A stretch of 64,000 bases of DNA from Henckelia pumila (GCF_033568475.1 NC_133120.1:82788151-82852150); one strand, 5' to 3'. Positions 32,301-44,770 are shown, numbered from the stretch's first letter. Notes: generated by a model from the letters alone, not told the origin. Numbers and translations are program-made.

Positions 32301-35300
32301 TAGAACAAAAATTGAAGACGAAAAGACTTACGGAAACCAGACGCTTGCAATCAGATGAAAAGATAATGCCCGTTATGAGATCACCATGTCCTGTTGCCCG
32401 TGCTACCATCTCCCCAGTTATATAGTCATATATGCAGATACATCCATAAGAATAAGAGCAAGCCAAATAACTGGAGCTTCCATCAGTAGCTACCTGCAAA
32501 AATAATATAAGGTCACTAGATGAGAATATAGCTCTTATGGACTGTGGTCCACATTGGTGTACCTTTACTGGGTCCCCAAAGTCTTCATCTTGTTTAAAGG
32601 ACTTAACAAGCCCTCCAGTTTGGATATTAAAAGCTCTTATCTTCTTATCCTGTGAGAGTCATGATGGCCATCACACAAAGCAAAATGTGAGACATTCTGA
32701 ATGCTGATTATATCCACATAATCAATGCTGATTACATGGCCAATTACGAAAATCTTTCACCATTAAAACTGACAGTGCATGCCAAGGTACCTGCCCCACA
32801 GTAAGAGCAACTTTCATCTGAGAATCCACATCCATATCATAAATAGTTGAACTAGTTGCAATCCTGTTGCGGAAAGAAATATCACAATCCATACTACTCA
32901 TGGCTACATTATGGAGAACGAGAGACCTACAAGAGAAATGTCATTGTTCAGGTGAAATCCATTTAAATTATACATAAACATGTCTTCCATGTTCCGTAAA
33001 TTTAATAGCAACATGATCTGAAAGAATTCACCTATCAGCACCACAACTCAGAATCTGGTGACCATTGCATGCGACCTTTATCGCAGTTACGGCAGATGAA
33101 TGGCAGTCAATACTCCCAATGAGATTAAAGTTCCTGATTTAAAAGGAGGAGAATGAGACGACGGAGTGAGTTTAACATGCCAAACTTTTAGATAAAAACC
33201 TGTGAACATCAAATAGATGGACTGTTCCATCTAGTGCCCCAGAGGCAAGGAGTACATGACTTTCTGAATCTTCGGTTGGAACAATGTTTTTCCAGCTTTC
33301 CATATTAAAGCTCAAAGAAATGATTTCCGTGTCATGAGCATCCTATATACATACCAAAAGATAGCAACAAAATATTTGAAGGAAAAAATGGGTAAGGCAG
33401 GGCAAAGAGACGGTAGTGATTCTATAACCCTAGTCTTTTTCAGGATGAATAAATTGAAAGTTAAGGCTACTTCAATACCTGAATGAATGTATAATCGTTA
33501 GTGTACAAATTAAAGACGTGTAAATTTCCTTCGGAATCACCAGCTGCAATGTGCTTTCCATCTGAACTAACTGCCATCGATCGAAACCCTGGAGAGCGGG
33601 CACCAAATGCCACAGCTTCACGCTCAAAAATTCCAGCACTCACTGCAACGCCGTTGCGAGAACAGAGCATATCCCGGTAAATTTATGATCAAGAAGAACT
33701 TCGAACGATTCCATAAAAAGTTTTTTGGAAAGGTGCCACTTACCCAAGCACACGGTTTCCGTGGAGACATCTTCTGTGTCAATAGACAGACTGTTTTCTG
33801 ACAAGGCATGTTGCAGTGCAAGATCCCACAGCCTAATAGTACCATCAGTCGAGCATGTAGCAAAAGATAATCCTCCAGAGCATCCTTTAACAGCACATGA
33901 TAGAGAAGGAACATGCATATTTTCACATGGAACATTTTTAATGCCCCATATGCATCCGCTATGTGAGACTAGCACACAACACCTAGTAGCCTGAGCAAGA
34001 TACTATGGTGTTACTACAATCAGAATCACTCACACAGGTAAAAAAAACATTGGTTTCATGAATTAGAAAATGATGGTAAATTATAGAAGACAAATGTGAC
34101 CAGAGCTATAATAATCTTACGAAGTACCTTGTGTACGTCGTGGATATCCCATATGTAGAGGCTATGGTCATCATAAATTACCACTGCGAGATAAAACATC
34201 AATCGGAATACTGTTAAAATTATATCCCACAATAAGAAAGTTAGCACTTGCCAAGCTTCTCGGAGGTTGAAAAATGACAAGCAATGGCATCTGGAAGTGT
34301 TGGCCGATTCTGGGGCTCGACTTCATTAATATCTGATTTGCAGTCCGCAACATTTGACCCTCTGCATCTCCTGGCTTCATTATACCAAAGGTCGCCAGCA
34401 TATGTAAGAGAATCATTGCTAAATAGTTTCACGACTCCATTGTTGCATCCACAGGCAATGAAACTGTAGGATGTTGACAGTGCAAAACATTTCTCAACCT
34501 GATATTGGAGCGAAAATGAATACATGACAAATGAAAGTGGAAAGTGAACGGAATTAACACAAGTAATTCAGACAAAACCCAACATTATGTCAGATTTTCA
34601 GTTAGTATTCGATATAAAAAAAAATGAGCCAACTATCCAAGATCAAATAAACAAAATGTTTCACAGCATGACAATTGGACAAATGCCGTTTTATTGAAAA
34701 TCAATAACAACAATTGTACAATTCCTGAGTTGTCCCCTTAAAATAAGCTAGCAGAAATGTTGTGCTTTGACAGCCAACTCCTAGCAATTTTTATTTTGCA
34801 ATTGCATGCAACACCTGCTATATTTATTACAGAAAAATGTTTTGCAAGAAGAGTTGTACAAATTATACGATGATCACTATGGCCATAGCAGAGTGATATG
34901 TTGAATCAATTCGAACAGGTCATTCTGGATTAGATAATAAAACAACTTCATGTAAGTAGTTATTATCTTATCCTTGGATAAACTACTTATACTACTACAC
35001 TTTGGATTATGAAAACAGTGTAATTGAATGGCATCAGAAAGCTTTTAATAGACAAAGTTTTTTTGTCAAATGGCACCGCGTGTGAGCACAATGCAACAAG
35101 AATGTGTTTATCGACAGCATTACACTTCAAAAAAACCGATAGTCGGATAAAATTACTTGAATTGATATCAATTTTGAGAAGTGCGCTAACTAGTTAGAAG
35201 ACCATACTACCTGTAATTCCACAGATTTGATGATTGATGAACCAGGATATATGCAGCATAAAGTTCCTATTAACAAAAGGGGAAGCAATAATTACAGCTG

Positions 35301-37298
35301 GAAAGAATGCTAATCCATTGGACATGTTATCAACATATGAACTGCAAGCACACTTATTTACCTTTATTTGTCAACACATAGAAAGGTAGTTTACCAGCAT
35401 GAATATGATTTCCAGAGCTATGACCGGTACTGCGGGGAGATGCAACAGCAACAAATGACCCATCCTTGCAATGACCAAAATCAAGTTTCTTATGCATGTT
35501 CAATGCCACGGATCTAATACTTGCATGAGATCGTGCAGACCAGCCAATTTTCCAGAACCTCAAGTCTTTCTCTCCAGCAGTTAGGAAGAATTTTGCATCT
35601 GATGAAAAGGCAATGGATGTAACAGGAGAAGAAAGTGAAGGTTCTTTAACTTTTGTGACTAAAGTGTTCCTCCGCCAATCCCAGAGACAGATACACCCAT
35701 CACGAGGATATCCAGCAGAGATTAGGTGTTTACCTGTAAAACAAAATACAGGATGAGAAAGGATAAGAATGATATGTTTGTGGAGGATAACAAGGAAACA
35801 TCATTCAATTTCCAACTATCTCGACCGGTGACTGACCATCAGATGAAAAAACCATACATGCCACACCATACTGATGGCCTTTTAGTTCATGTGAACGAGA
35901 TAAGGTCGTGAGATCCCATATTAGCACTGCAGGTTGATGACCTGACTGCAACAACATGAAAGTGAAAACATGGACATTACTAGTGAACTTCTTGGCTTGC
36001 TGTGGCATTGCCATTTATTTCCAAGCCAAATAAAAACTTGAAAGAACCAAAAACAGAGAGAATAAAATAAACATAAGAAATCTACAACTAATCCTGTGAC
36101 ATTCGAAACAACATATTTAGAATAACATCTTCTTGCAAATACGGTAACTCTACGCAGATGTTTTTGTATTTAAAGAATAACGCCTTCTAACTGCTAAAAT
36201 AATTCCTTGCATTGAAATATCCATTTCTAGGAATGACTAGTGTTTCTTTTTACCCAAAAAAAAATAAGGAAAGAAGACAAGCCAAACCACCTTCTTTATT
36301 CACCACCATAGGGACTCAAAGGGACCCTGAGAAAAACTTAATGGATCGAGCATCCATCCTTAAGGATTGTCCATCAATAATCCACCAATGTACTTCACAA
36401 CAAAACTTTGTTCTGAAATAATTTGAATATATCGTGGCAGTTTTCAGTCTTAAAGTTTTTCTCTGTCTTTAACATGTGATTTGTGAGGTTCTTGATGGTA
36501 GTCCACAAAACCAATTGTTGTTTACATTTGAAATGTTTCCTCATATAGCATCACTTGTTGAGTAAACAACTCATACGATCTTACGTTTCCCAAGCATTTA
36601 CGTGATTCACTTGTTTTCTCGGACTTACCACTTATGAGACATACAAAAACCATTCTTAACAAAGATGTTCTTGATAGAATCCTAAAAGGAAACGATTCCA
36701 GTATAATCGACTATCTACTTAAAAATGTTTGAATTAAGAAGTCTAATCTACATACTAAGTTAACTTAATAATAGTTGCAAGATAAAAATCTCCAGCAGAA
36801 TAATATATTCAGACCCAATTCCATTTTACCACAGCAAATGTAACTCAATCACCTCCTAAAATCAGAGCAGTCAAACACACTGCCGCTACACAGTAAATTT
36901 ACGTGCCCGGGAAAAGGTAGAATAGCCATACCTCTCCGGCTGCAGCAACACTTGCATCATGGGATAAAGCAACACAGCTCAATGGTTTCGGCTTTCGATT
37001 AGACACCATGAGGTGCGATTGAGCTCCACAATTGAGGTCATACAGGACCACCACACAACCAGCAATGTAGGCGAACTTTGAACTCGAAACGCTCGATGCC
37101 AAACCGTTGCCATTTTTGGCAGTCAATCCAATTACTTCCTCCAGAAACAGCTGAATACATCAATTAAATAAAACAAAAATCCTTCAGAGAAATGTGCAAC
37201 TTGAAAAAAAACAAAGCAGAGATTTGGGGCATTTGAATAGAACTGACATTGGGAGGCGTGCGCGGCTTCTTGCACTTTCGATTTCGCTTCACGTTCAT
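29306..37298 (-). CDS. Large WD40-repeat protein, plant relative of WDR62/MAPKBP1 (20 exons)
   Basis: Exons, 5' to 3': 37298-37248, 37150-36932, 35945-35837, 35733-35362, 35266-35211, 34498-34252, 34183-34128, 33990-33744, 33642-33479, 33342-33200, 33133-33032, 32926-32791, 32649-32563, 32493-32332, 31705-31349, 31052-30877, 30808-30690, 30533-30229, 30139-29906, 29695-29306. Phases are compatible throughout, giving about 1,240 codons. The protein starts MNVKRNRKCKKPRTPPN and has many WD40 units (for example PAVLIWDLTTLSRSHELKGH, TDGTIRLWDL, GCICIYDYITGE, DGCIFVWRLP), then a long Ser-rich tail. Animal WDR62/MAPKBP1 proteins act at spindle poles and in JNK signalling; the plant role is not established. 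Intron 6 is GC-AG. The exon 17 donor with the best consensus would create a TAA at the 17/18 junction, so that exon end is uncertain. Confidence 0.85.
34184..34251 (-). other. GC-AG intron in the WD40 gene
   Basis: A 68-bp intron whose donor reads CTTG|GCAAGT and acceptor CTCGCAG|TGG. Splicing here restores SEKLVVIYDDHSLYIWD, which matches the WD repeat pattern. No GT donor nearby does so. Confidence 0.8.
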
Positions 37299-37570
37299 GT
37301 TACTGATTCAACTCAAAAGGCCTTGCTAAATTACTCTACACACAACTACCAAAAAAATAATAATATTACACTACACATATATAATACGCATATACACGGG
37401 GAGGGAGATGACGCGGGAAATCAGTGCGACTTTAAAGATTTGACTCGTGTCTCGTGTACGTTACCAATTTTTTAGGCTTTGATTTGATTTAATCTTTTTC
37501 GATTTTCGTTTTATTTTTTTTTTATAGATTTGGTGGGGATATTATTTCGTCCCATGTTTGAACTTAATAC

Positions 37571-37889
37571 TAGAGATGTCAAAACGGGTCAGCAGAGCAG
37601 GTCAGTCCACAACCCGTCGCAACCCACCATTAGATGGGGCGGGACGGGCCGGCCCACCTTTTAGACTGGTTGGAATAACACCAACCCAACCCACCTATTT
37701 TAAGTGGCAGGTCGGGTCAACCCAACGGGCCTATGTGTAATTTGTCGGATTTTGACGGGCCAACCCGCAACCCACCATTAGGCGGGCCGGCCCACCTCTA
37801 GGCGGGTTGGTAAAATGACAACCCAACCCACCTATTTTGTATGGCGGGGCGGGCCAACCCGACGAACCTAGCCCATTTTGACACATCTA
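37571..37889. mobile_element. hAT-type MITE with 8-bp target duplication
   Basis: A 319-bp element. Its ends are TAGAGATGTCAAAACGGG and the complement of TAGATGTGTCAAAATGGG. The octamer CTTAATAC is found at 37563-37570 and 37890-37897. The interior is GC-rich, made of AACCC/GGGTT-type words. There is no coding capacity. Confidence 0.75.
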
Positions 37890-38010
37890 CTTAATACCAC
37901 ACGATTTATAATTTTCTAATTTATTTTTATTGGAGAGAGAGTGTGTGAAGCAATTAGCGGTCTAAAATAATACTACAATTTTTCTGTGCTATAAATCGAT
38001 CAATATAATA

Positions 38011-38367
38011 GGCTCCGTTTGATAGGAATTATTATTAATGTATGTATTATTTATCTTATCTAATATCATGTTTTTTCGTTATATTATTTATCAATTTATT
38101 AATTATTTATCTTACATCAATCAAATTAATGAATTTAAATTACTATATTATCTCTTATAAATAATATTATTCACATTTTATTTATTATTACGAGGACAAA
38201 ATGGTAATTTTGTATTTTTATATAAAATTCAATCAATTAAATCAAATAAACTATAATCTATCAATCAAATCAAAAATTATATACACTATCATTTTTTATT
38301 TAATTTTTATTATATTACATTACTTATCTATATATTATTTATTTTATCATTCAAACTAAACTGAGAT
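38011..38367. mobile_element. Possible Tourist-like MITE
   Basis: Starts GGCTCCGTTTGATAGG and ends near TCATTCAAACTAAACTGA, roughly its complement. The interior is very AT-rich, typical of PIF/Harbinger MITEs. The terminal match is imperfect and the target duplication was not confirmed. Confidence 0.35.
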
Positions 38368-38476
38368 ATGAAGATTATTTTAATGTAAATTTTCATTAAA
38401 ATATGAGATATTCATATGTCACACATATGACATTGAAATATGAAGATAATTTCTCGATTAAAGATAGTTTAACTCA

Positions 38477-38884
38477 TCTATTACTATTTATTACGTGTGA
38501 GTACCTCTTAATAACTGTTTAGTATCTTGGTCTATTTTTGTTTATACCAATATTACCCTCCCTCATTTTCTCTAATTTGTTTCCTTCAAACATGTACTAT
38601 GCAATAAATTTTCAATTCTCTCACTTAACACACTCAATTTCAACTTCCCTCTAATTAACACACTCAATTTTTATGATATAGAGAAATTGGAATTTTGAAA
38701 CCGTATGATTATCTTTTCTAAAAGAAAGGAATTCGATTTTGTAAAAATCTGGATACATTTTAATACGCAATCAACAAAGTTATGGAATTACGAGTTATAT
38801 TAATCTTAAATTTATAAAAGTAAAAAAAATTAATAAATATTTTTTTATTTTGTTACACACGTAACGCGTGTGCCAGTTTGCTAG
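38477..38884 (+). mobile_element. Non-autonomous Helitron (408 bp)
   Basis: Begins TCTATTACTATTTATTACGTGTGAG and ends CTAG at 38881-38884. A hairpin precedes the end (CACACG TAACG CGTGTG), 8 bases before the CTAG. It sits between A (38476) and T (38885), the Helitron insertion preference. There is no Rep/helicase ORF. Confidence 0.7.
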
Positions 38885-39350
38885 TAATAATATATTCAAG
38901 CCTTGAAATACTTTTATATTGGTCATTTTAGTAGTTAATAACAAACATATGCATTTTTTATATGAAAAAAATATTACATTTGAATATCATCATTTCTTGT
39001 TTTCATATTTTATATTTATTTTTTGAATTCTAAGTATAATTAATTTTTAATTTATTAGTGATAATAAATAAGACTACGTGGAGACTAGCTGTGAAAAAAA
39101 AATATTGAAGAATGTTAATTAAATTGTGTATGTGGAATTGGGCGGAATAAATTGAAGACTGTGTGTAAAATAAAGAGAGAATGCAGTTATTTATAGACAA
39201 AATGTCACATTTTGTAAACACATTTTTTATTAGACGGTCTTGCAATGAGTCATCCATGATATTGTATTAATTTTTAGAGTTATTTGCACCAAATATCCTT
39301 GTAAATATTGAACATACACACTTCACTCGTGTGAAATTTTAATAGGCATA

Positions 39351-40006
39351 TCAAACCATGATCTTTCTAAAAGCATAGATAATCACACGGTCATTCTGTG
39401 TAAACACACAGCCCAACCCTTGAAGAGATGCATCGAGATAAACCACATAGCCTCTGGGTCCCGATGGTAACGCAACAACAGGTGTGGTAGTCAGTCGACT
39501 CCTCAACTCGTCGAAACTCTGCTCACACTCGCTTGCCCAGACAAAAGGAAAAAGCCTTGTCAGTTGTGTCAATGGTCTAGCGATCCGTGAGAAATTCTCG
39601 ATAAATCTATGGCAATACCCCGCTAAACCCAAAAAGCTACGAATCTTTGAAGCTGTCATCGGACGCGACCAATTCAAAATAACTTCAGCCTTACTCAGAT
39701 CAACTGATACGCCTTCCCAAGAAATTACATGACCAATAAACACTACTTGGTCAATCCAAAACTCGCATTTACTGAACTTGGCATATAAATGTTTTTTTCT
39801 CGGAGAATTTGCAATACCAGCCTCAAGTGTTGCGAATGCTCGTCAACTCTTCGCGAGTAGACCAAAATATCGTCAATAAAGACTGCGAAAAACTTGCCCA
39901 GATAATCGCGGAACACCCGGTTCATCAAATCCCCATGAACACCGCAGGTGCGTTCATCAAACAAAAGACATCACTAAAAACTCGTAATGACCATATCTCG
40001 TAATGG
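39351..40006 (-). pseudogene. Ty3/gypsy pol fragment (RT to start of RNase H), broken
   Basis: The minus strand shows RT motif [20 protein letters not shown], then the connection FIGHVISWEGVSVDLSKAE and IRSFLGLAGYCHRFIENFSR. The RNase H entry FVWASECEQSFDELRSRL and YVVYLDASLQGLGC follow. Several frameshifts separate these pieces: three frames are needed around 39960 and another break lies near 39745. The N-terminal part of RT, gag and integrase are missing. The fragment stops where a TRIM LTR begins at 40011. Confidence 0.8.
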
Positions 40007-40010
40007 AATC

Positions 40011-40150
40011 TGTTGAAATATGTTTTACATCGGTATGATAGATACATCGGTAGGATAGAGTTCTTGGGAGTTCAATATATGGTCTTGGATAACTCTCTCC
40101 CTTGAGCTAGTTTTTGGGGTTGAGTTAGGTCCAAGTCTCATTTTTTAACA
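40011..40150 (+). mobile_element. TRIM-type LTR with adjacent primer binding site
   Basis: A 140-bp LTR starting TGTTGAAATATG and ending TTTTTTAACA, followed at once (40151 on) by TGGTATCAAAACTCA, an initiator Met-tRNA primer binding site with small changes. It contains phrases common in dicot TRIMs (CTCTCCCTTGAGCTAG, GGGTTGAGTTAGGTCC). No second LTR is seen before repeat family C begins near 40235, so the element is truncated. Confidence 0.65.
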
Positions 40151-40234
40151 TGGTATCAAAACTCATACCCGTCATATGTGTTGGAACGCTCATGATTGGA
40201 TCATCCGTTGATATCTTCACTCCTCGAAAATTTT

Positions 40235-40940
40235 TGAAAATCGCCGCAAACATATTGGGGCGGGTATGGGGATGCTATCTCAATCCCCGAACCCGTTCCG
40301 ATAATAATAATAATGATAATGATAATGATGATGTGGTATACAAATATTTTAATTATCAAATTTTATTTAATCTAAAAAATTATTAAAAAATTAAAATTAA
40401 AAGTATTATTATTTGGTTTATATATATTTTTATGCATTATATATAATACATCCGTTTATGATAACGTAATTTTTTATAACATAAAAATATTATTAAAATC
40501 TCATTCATGTTACGTACACATATAAACTATTTATATTAATATATGTATATTTTTTTTATTTATTTTGATAAATTTAAAAACAATATATAATCTTAATAAA
40601 TTTTTGATACATAGTATTTTCTTTAAAACAATAATTTTAATTGATATAAATATTTGTTATTTAATATATTTTTATTAATTTTAAAAGTTAATATTATAAA
40701 AAAAATTCACCCAAAATATTATATATATTTTATCATAAAATTGAATGATAATTTTTCTATCTTTATATAATAAAATTTACTAATATTATATATATATATA
40801 TATATATATGGATATGGTTATGGGGATGAGGACTTGGTCCCCATGGGGATGGGGAATCCACGATAAAAATTATGGGGATCGGGGCGGGTATGGGGATGGG
40901 AAAGAAATCCTCATCCCCGTCCCGCCCATTTTCATCTCTA
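40235..40940 (-). repeat. Repeat family C, copy 1 (hAT-like non-autonomous element)
   Basis: On the minus strand this begins TAGAGATGAAAATGGGCGGG, continues with CCCCAT/GGGGAT words, then an AT-rich core (TTTTGGGTGAATTT-like). It ends with another block of GGGGCGGG-type words. The same order is found at 50828-52191 and 53311-54555. No protein is encoded. Confidence 0.6.
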
Positions 40941-41640
40941 TTGCATCCTTTAGTAACATCTTTTAGTATACAGATTATAGACTTTAATCTTCTAGTCAGT
41001 ACCAATCCCCCATTTAATATGCTATTGATAGATCTTGAAAACAGAAAAGGGGAAATATCAGTTATGACTAAGAGAGAACATTGGACCATCCAGCATTTCT
41101 GTTTTTTTTTTTAAAATTTAAAACTCATACCTATACAAGCAGATTATCAGGCGAAATTCTCAACACCAGGGCGTCAACGATGGTGAACATCGCTTGTATT
41201 TTCCCTATTATCTTCTTCGTCTACCGACTCTTCTTAATTTTCAATGGAACATGACATTCCATCTCAAGAACTTCTGCAACCAACTTTCGTATTGAATGTC
41301 TTATAATCTCATGCGGAACCAGGCCGCGCAGCTCAATAAAGGTTCCTTTAGCCAGATTCAGATTGTAAGTGATCGCCAACATGCCTGTGATCATGTTGAT
41401 TGAAAGAGACCCTAATCCGTTGTCATTCCGATACCATTTAGCCACTAAAGCAATCCCATAAACATGGAAGTTGGCAATATTGTGGACTATCCAATCATCA
41501 ACGACCAGATATTCGCACGTGACCACGGTCGTAACGTGATGTCCATGGAAATTGATCTGATAAAGATCAAGATCATGTGCATAAGCAATGACCATTTTTT
41601 TGGGTGAAACTGTTACTTTAAGTGTTAATCTTATGATTAG
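40941..41640 (-). pseudogene. Unrecognised gene fragment, duplicated unit copy 1
   Basis: On the minus strand from about 41600 a frame reads MVIAYAHDLDLYQINFHGHH, then FIELRGLVPHEIIRHSIRKL and MECHVPLKIKKS. A stop follows, and the frame would otherwise continue RWTKKIIGKIQAMFTIVDAL. The family is not recognised. Sequence with the same downstream flank (CTTCTAGTCAGTACCAATCCCC) lies at 52215-52680 and 54755-54951, each time next to a copy of repeat family C. The whole is therefore a segmental repeat. Shorter copies of the same frame lie at 41965-42350 and 42787-42880. Confidence 0.45.
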
Positions 41641-43230
41641 CTTAGGGTACCCACTTGAATGATGGATGATGGATAGAGAAAGGGAGGAACGTTCAGACAC
41701 TTGAATGTCTCTTTTTTTTAAAATTTTTTTACGGCCCGTGCTTGGCGTTTGGACGCGTGGGGGATCACCCCACGTGGGCCCCATGCGGTTTCAGCCTTTT
41801 TATTTTTTTCTTTTTAATTTTTTTTAATAGTATTGTTTTATGATTTGTGTACTTGTTTTTTTCCTACGGATTGATTTTGTACTTTTATTATATTTTTAAT
41901 TGCAATTTAATTTTTATTAAATTTGAATTAAAAAAAAATTGTAACGGTTAGTTAACGGCTAGTTTCAAATCCCTGGAATCTTCTTCGTCCACTTACTCTT
42001 CTTAAATTTCAATGGAACATGACATTCCATCCCAAGAAATTCTGCAGCCAACTTTCGTATTGAATGCCTTCTAATCTCACGCGGAACCAAGCCGCGCAGC
42101 TCAATAAAGTTTTCGTTAGCCAGATTCAGATTGTAAATGTTCGCCAACATGCCTGTGATCCCTGTTGATTACAAGAGGCCCTAATTCGCCGTCATTCCGA
42201 TACCATTTAGCCGCTAAAGCAATCCCATAAACATGGTACTATCAAATCATCAACGATCAGAGATTCGCGTGTGACCACGGTCATAACGTGTTGTCCATGG
42301 AAATTGATCTGATAAAGATCAAGATCATGTGCATAAGCAATGACCATTTTTGGGGGGAAACTGTTACTTTTAGAGTTAATCTTACGCTTAGTTTAGGATA
42401 CCCACAATGGGTATTACTAACACTCATTTAACACTCATTCTCCATTATTCTTCATTATGGGTGAGGAAAATAATAGAGAGATGGAGGGGGCACGTTCAGA
42501 CACTTGAATGTTCATCTCTCTCTTTTTTTTTTAATTTTTTTTACAGCGCATGCTTGGAGTCTGGATGCGTGGGGGAGCCCCCCACACGGGCCCCATGCCG
42601 TTGAAGCCTTTTTTCTTTTTAATTTTGTTGTTGTTTTAATAGTACTGTTTTATGCTTTGTGTACTTGTTTTTTCCATACGAATTGATTTTGTATTTTTAT
42701 TATATTTTTAATTGCAATTTAAGTTTTATTAAATTTGAATTAAATAAAAAAATAAAAAAATTGTAACGGTTAGTTAACGGCTAGTTTCAAATCCCTAGAA
42801 TTTTCTTCGTCCACCAACTCTTCTTAATTTTCAATGGAACATGACATTCCATCTCAAGAACTTCTGCAGCCAACTTTCGTATTGAATGATGGATGATGGA
42901 GAGAGAGAAAGGGGGGACGTTCAGACAATTGAATGTCCCTATCTCTTTTTTTAAAATTTTTTTACGGTGCGTGCTTGGTGTTTGGGCGCGTGGGGGAGCT
43001 CCCCATGCGGGCCCCATGCGGTTGCAGCCTTTTTTTTTAATAGTATTGTTTTATGATTTGTTTACTTGCTTTTTCCCTACGGATTGATTTTGTATTTTTA
43101 TTATATTTTTAATTGCAATTTAATTCTTGTCAAAAAAAATTGCAATTTAATTTTTATTAAATTTGAATTAAATAAAAAAATTAAAAAAATTTGTAACGGT
43201 TAGTTAACGGCTAGTTTCAAATCCCATCTA
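41640..43230. repeat. Tandem array of chimeric units: gene fragment plus PIF/Harbinger 5' end
   Basis: Three units share, in order: ACGTTCAGACA(C/A)TTGAATGT, then TTTTTTTACGG...GCGTGCTTGG, GGGGCCCCATGC-like, GTACTTGTTTTTTCC, TATATTTTTAATTGCAATTT and AACGGTTAGTTAACGGCTAG. They span about 41690-41970, 42490-42795 and 42910-43225. Between them lie 3'-end pieces of the unrecognised gene on the minus strand. The third unit leads directly into the PIF ORF1 at 43343, so each unit carries the upstream part of that transposon. Confidence 0.6.
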
Positions 43231-43342
43231 TAATTACTTACCAATGTGTATTCATTTCAACTCACTATACCCTCAAATTTTACTCTTCATATTCTCTTCA
43301 TCTAATTTTTTTAAGTTTCTACAATCTTATTTTCTATCCGAA

Positions 43343-44636
43343 ATGGATGAAAATATGAGAGCATTTCTTACAAATTTGTTGAATTCTACAAACAACCTGC
43401 AAGAAAATTCATCTTCCCAAAATCCACAAATTCCACAAAATCATCAATATCCACATCTATTTTCAAATATGCAGTTTTCTCCACAAAATGTTCAAAATTT
43501 CCAAGGTTTTGGAAATTTTATGAATCATCCGAATTATGCCCCTGAGGTCCACATCAACCGCTTCCAGCCGAATATTGGCAAAACATGAGTCATCCACATT
43601 TCACGTTGCCGGTTGTTCAAGGCTATGGTACTCCAAACACAACTGGTATGCATTTTCCATCTCCGATGCCGAATGAACTCACAACTCAGACTTTTGTCCC
43701 GGAGACTCAACTTTCTGATCGAGAATCCCAAATCGAGGTGGGTAATTTAGAAAAAACGGTTTCAAATACTGAGAGTACGAGAAAGCGTTCAACTTGGACA
43801 AAGGTTGAAGACGAGGTGTTGGCGAGAAGTTTTGTCACAATCAGCGATGATCCAATAATCGGCAATGATCAGAAGGCAAATGCTTTTTGGGGACGTGTTT
43901 CCAACTACTACAATGAGAATCGTCCTCCAGGTTCAAACAAAAGAATGAAAAATGTTATACGGTCACATTGGCACAACACTAAAAGAAGGTAAATCTATTC
44001 TAGGCAAATTACAGTAGTATTTATAGTTCATATCGCAGTGGTCATAGTGACGAAGATACATTGAGGTTTGCGTACAAAAAATATCGTGACGAAAATAATG
44101 GTGTTGCATTCAATCTCGAGCATGTGTGTAGAATTGTCAAATATCATCCAATGTTTACTCCACAATTCGATGATCATTTTGTGGCCACAAAAAATACAAA
44201 TAACTCCGATTCAGGAGCAAGAAACACACCTTCCAACCAAAATGTGAGTATAGACCTAGATGACGAAGATACTCGTCCAATGGGTCATAAGGCAGCAAAA
44301 AGAAAGGGAAAAGACAAAGTAAAATCGACCATGGAGGATCTGGCAGTAAATTATGACAATATTTTTGCAAAGTTCAATGAGTACACAAGCGTAAAGAGGT
44401 CTGAAGTCGATCTGAAACAAAAACAACTCGAAGTTGAGGAGATTAAGGCAAAAGCTTCCTTGTCCAATGCTGAAGCTAAGAATCGTCGATTGAAGTTGAA
44501 GGAGTACGAGATCTTGAACAAAGACACCTCACAGATAACTACGAAGCAACTTATCATACATAAATGTATGTGTAGGATATCAGGTCGAGGTGGGATATAT
44601 AAACTGTTTGCGCATTTCGATTGTATTTTCGAGTGA
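43343..44636 (+). pseudogene. PIF/Harbinger transposon ORF1 (MYB/SANT-like), broken
   Basis: Reads MDENMRAFLTNLLNSTNN, a Gln/Asn-rich stretch, then STWTKVEDEVLARSFVTISD and FWGRVSNYYNENRPPGSNKR with SHWHNTK, the MYB/SANT-like domain of plant PIF ORF1 proteins. It continues with FNLEHVCRIVKYHPMF and RPMGHKAAKRKGKDK, the NAM-associated C-terminal domain with a coiled coil (VKRSEVDLKQKQLEVEEIKA). A +1 frameshift lies near 43570 and an in-frame TAG near 44006. Host databases often label such proteins glutathione S-transferase T3-like, which is misleading. ORF1 works with the DDE transposase ORF2 as the DNA-binding partner. Confidence 0.75.
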
Positions 44637-44770
44637 TTGTATTGTTTAATTATTGTATTTTCGAGTGATTGTAATTTTTAATTATTGTGGTTCCGAGTGA
44701 TTTGTAATGTTTAATTATTTTATTTTCGAGTGATTATAATGTTTAATTATTTTATTTTCGATTAATGTGA
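44622..44770 (+). repeat. Minisatellite, about 32-bp unit, 4-5 copies
   Basis: Imperfect units of the form TATTTTCGAGTGATTGTAAT plus GTTTAATTAT repeat at about 44624, 44656, 44688, 44721 and (partial) 44753, just after the ORF1 stop codon. Confidence 0.7.

Noticed and set aside
39743..39964. Open 73-residue ORF as a separate gene
   Set aside because: It is one frame of the broken gypsy RT (contains [11 protein letters not shown]).
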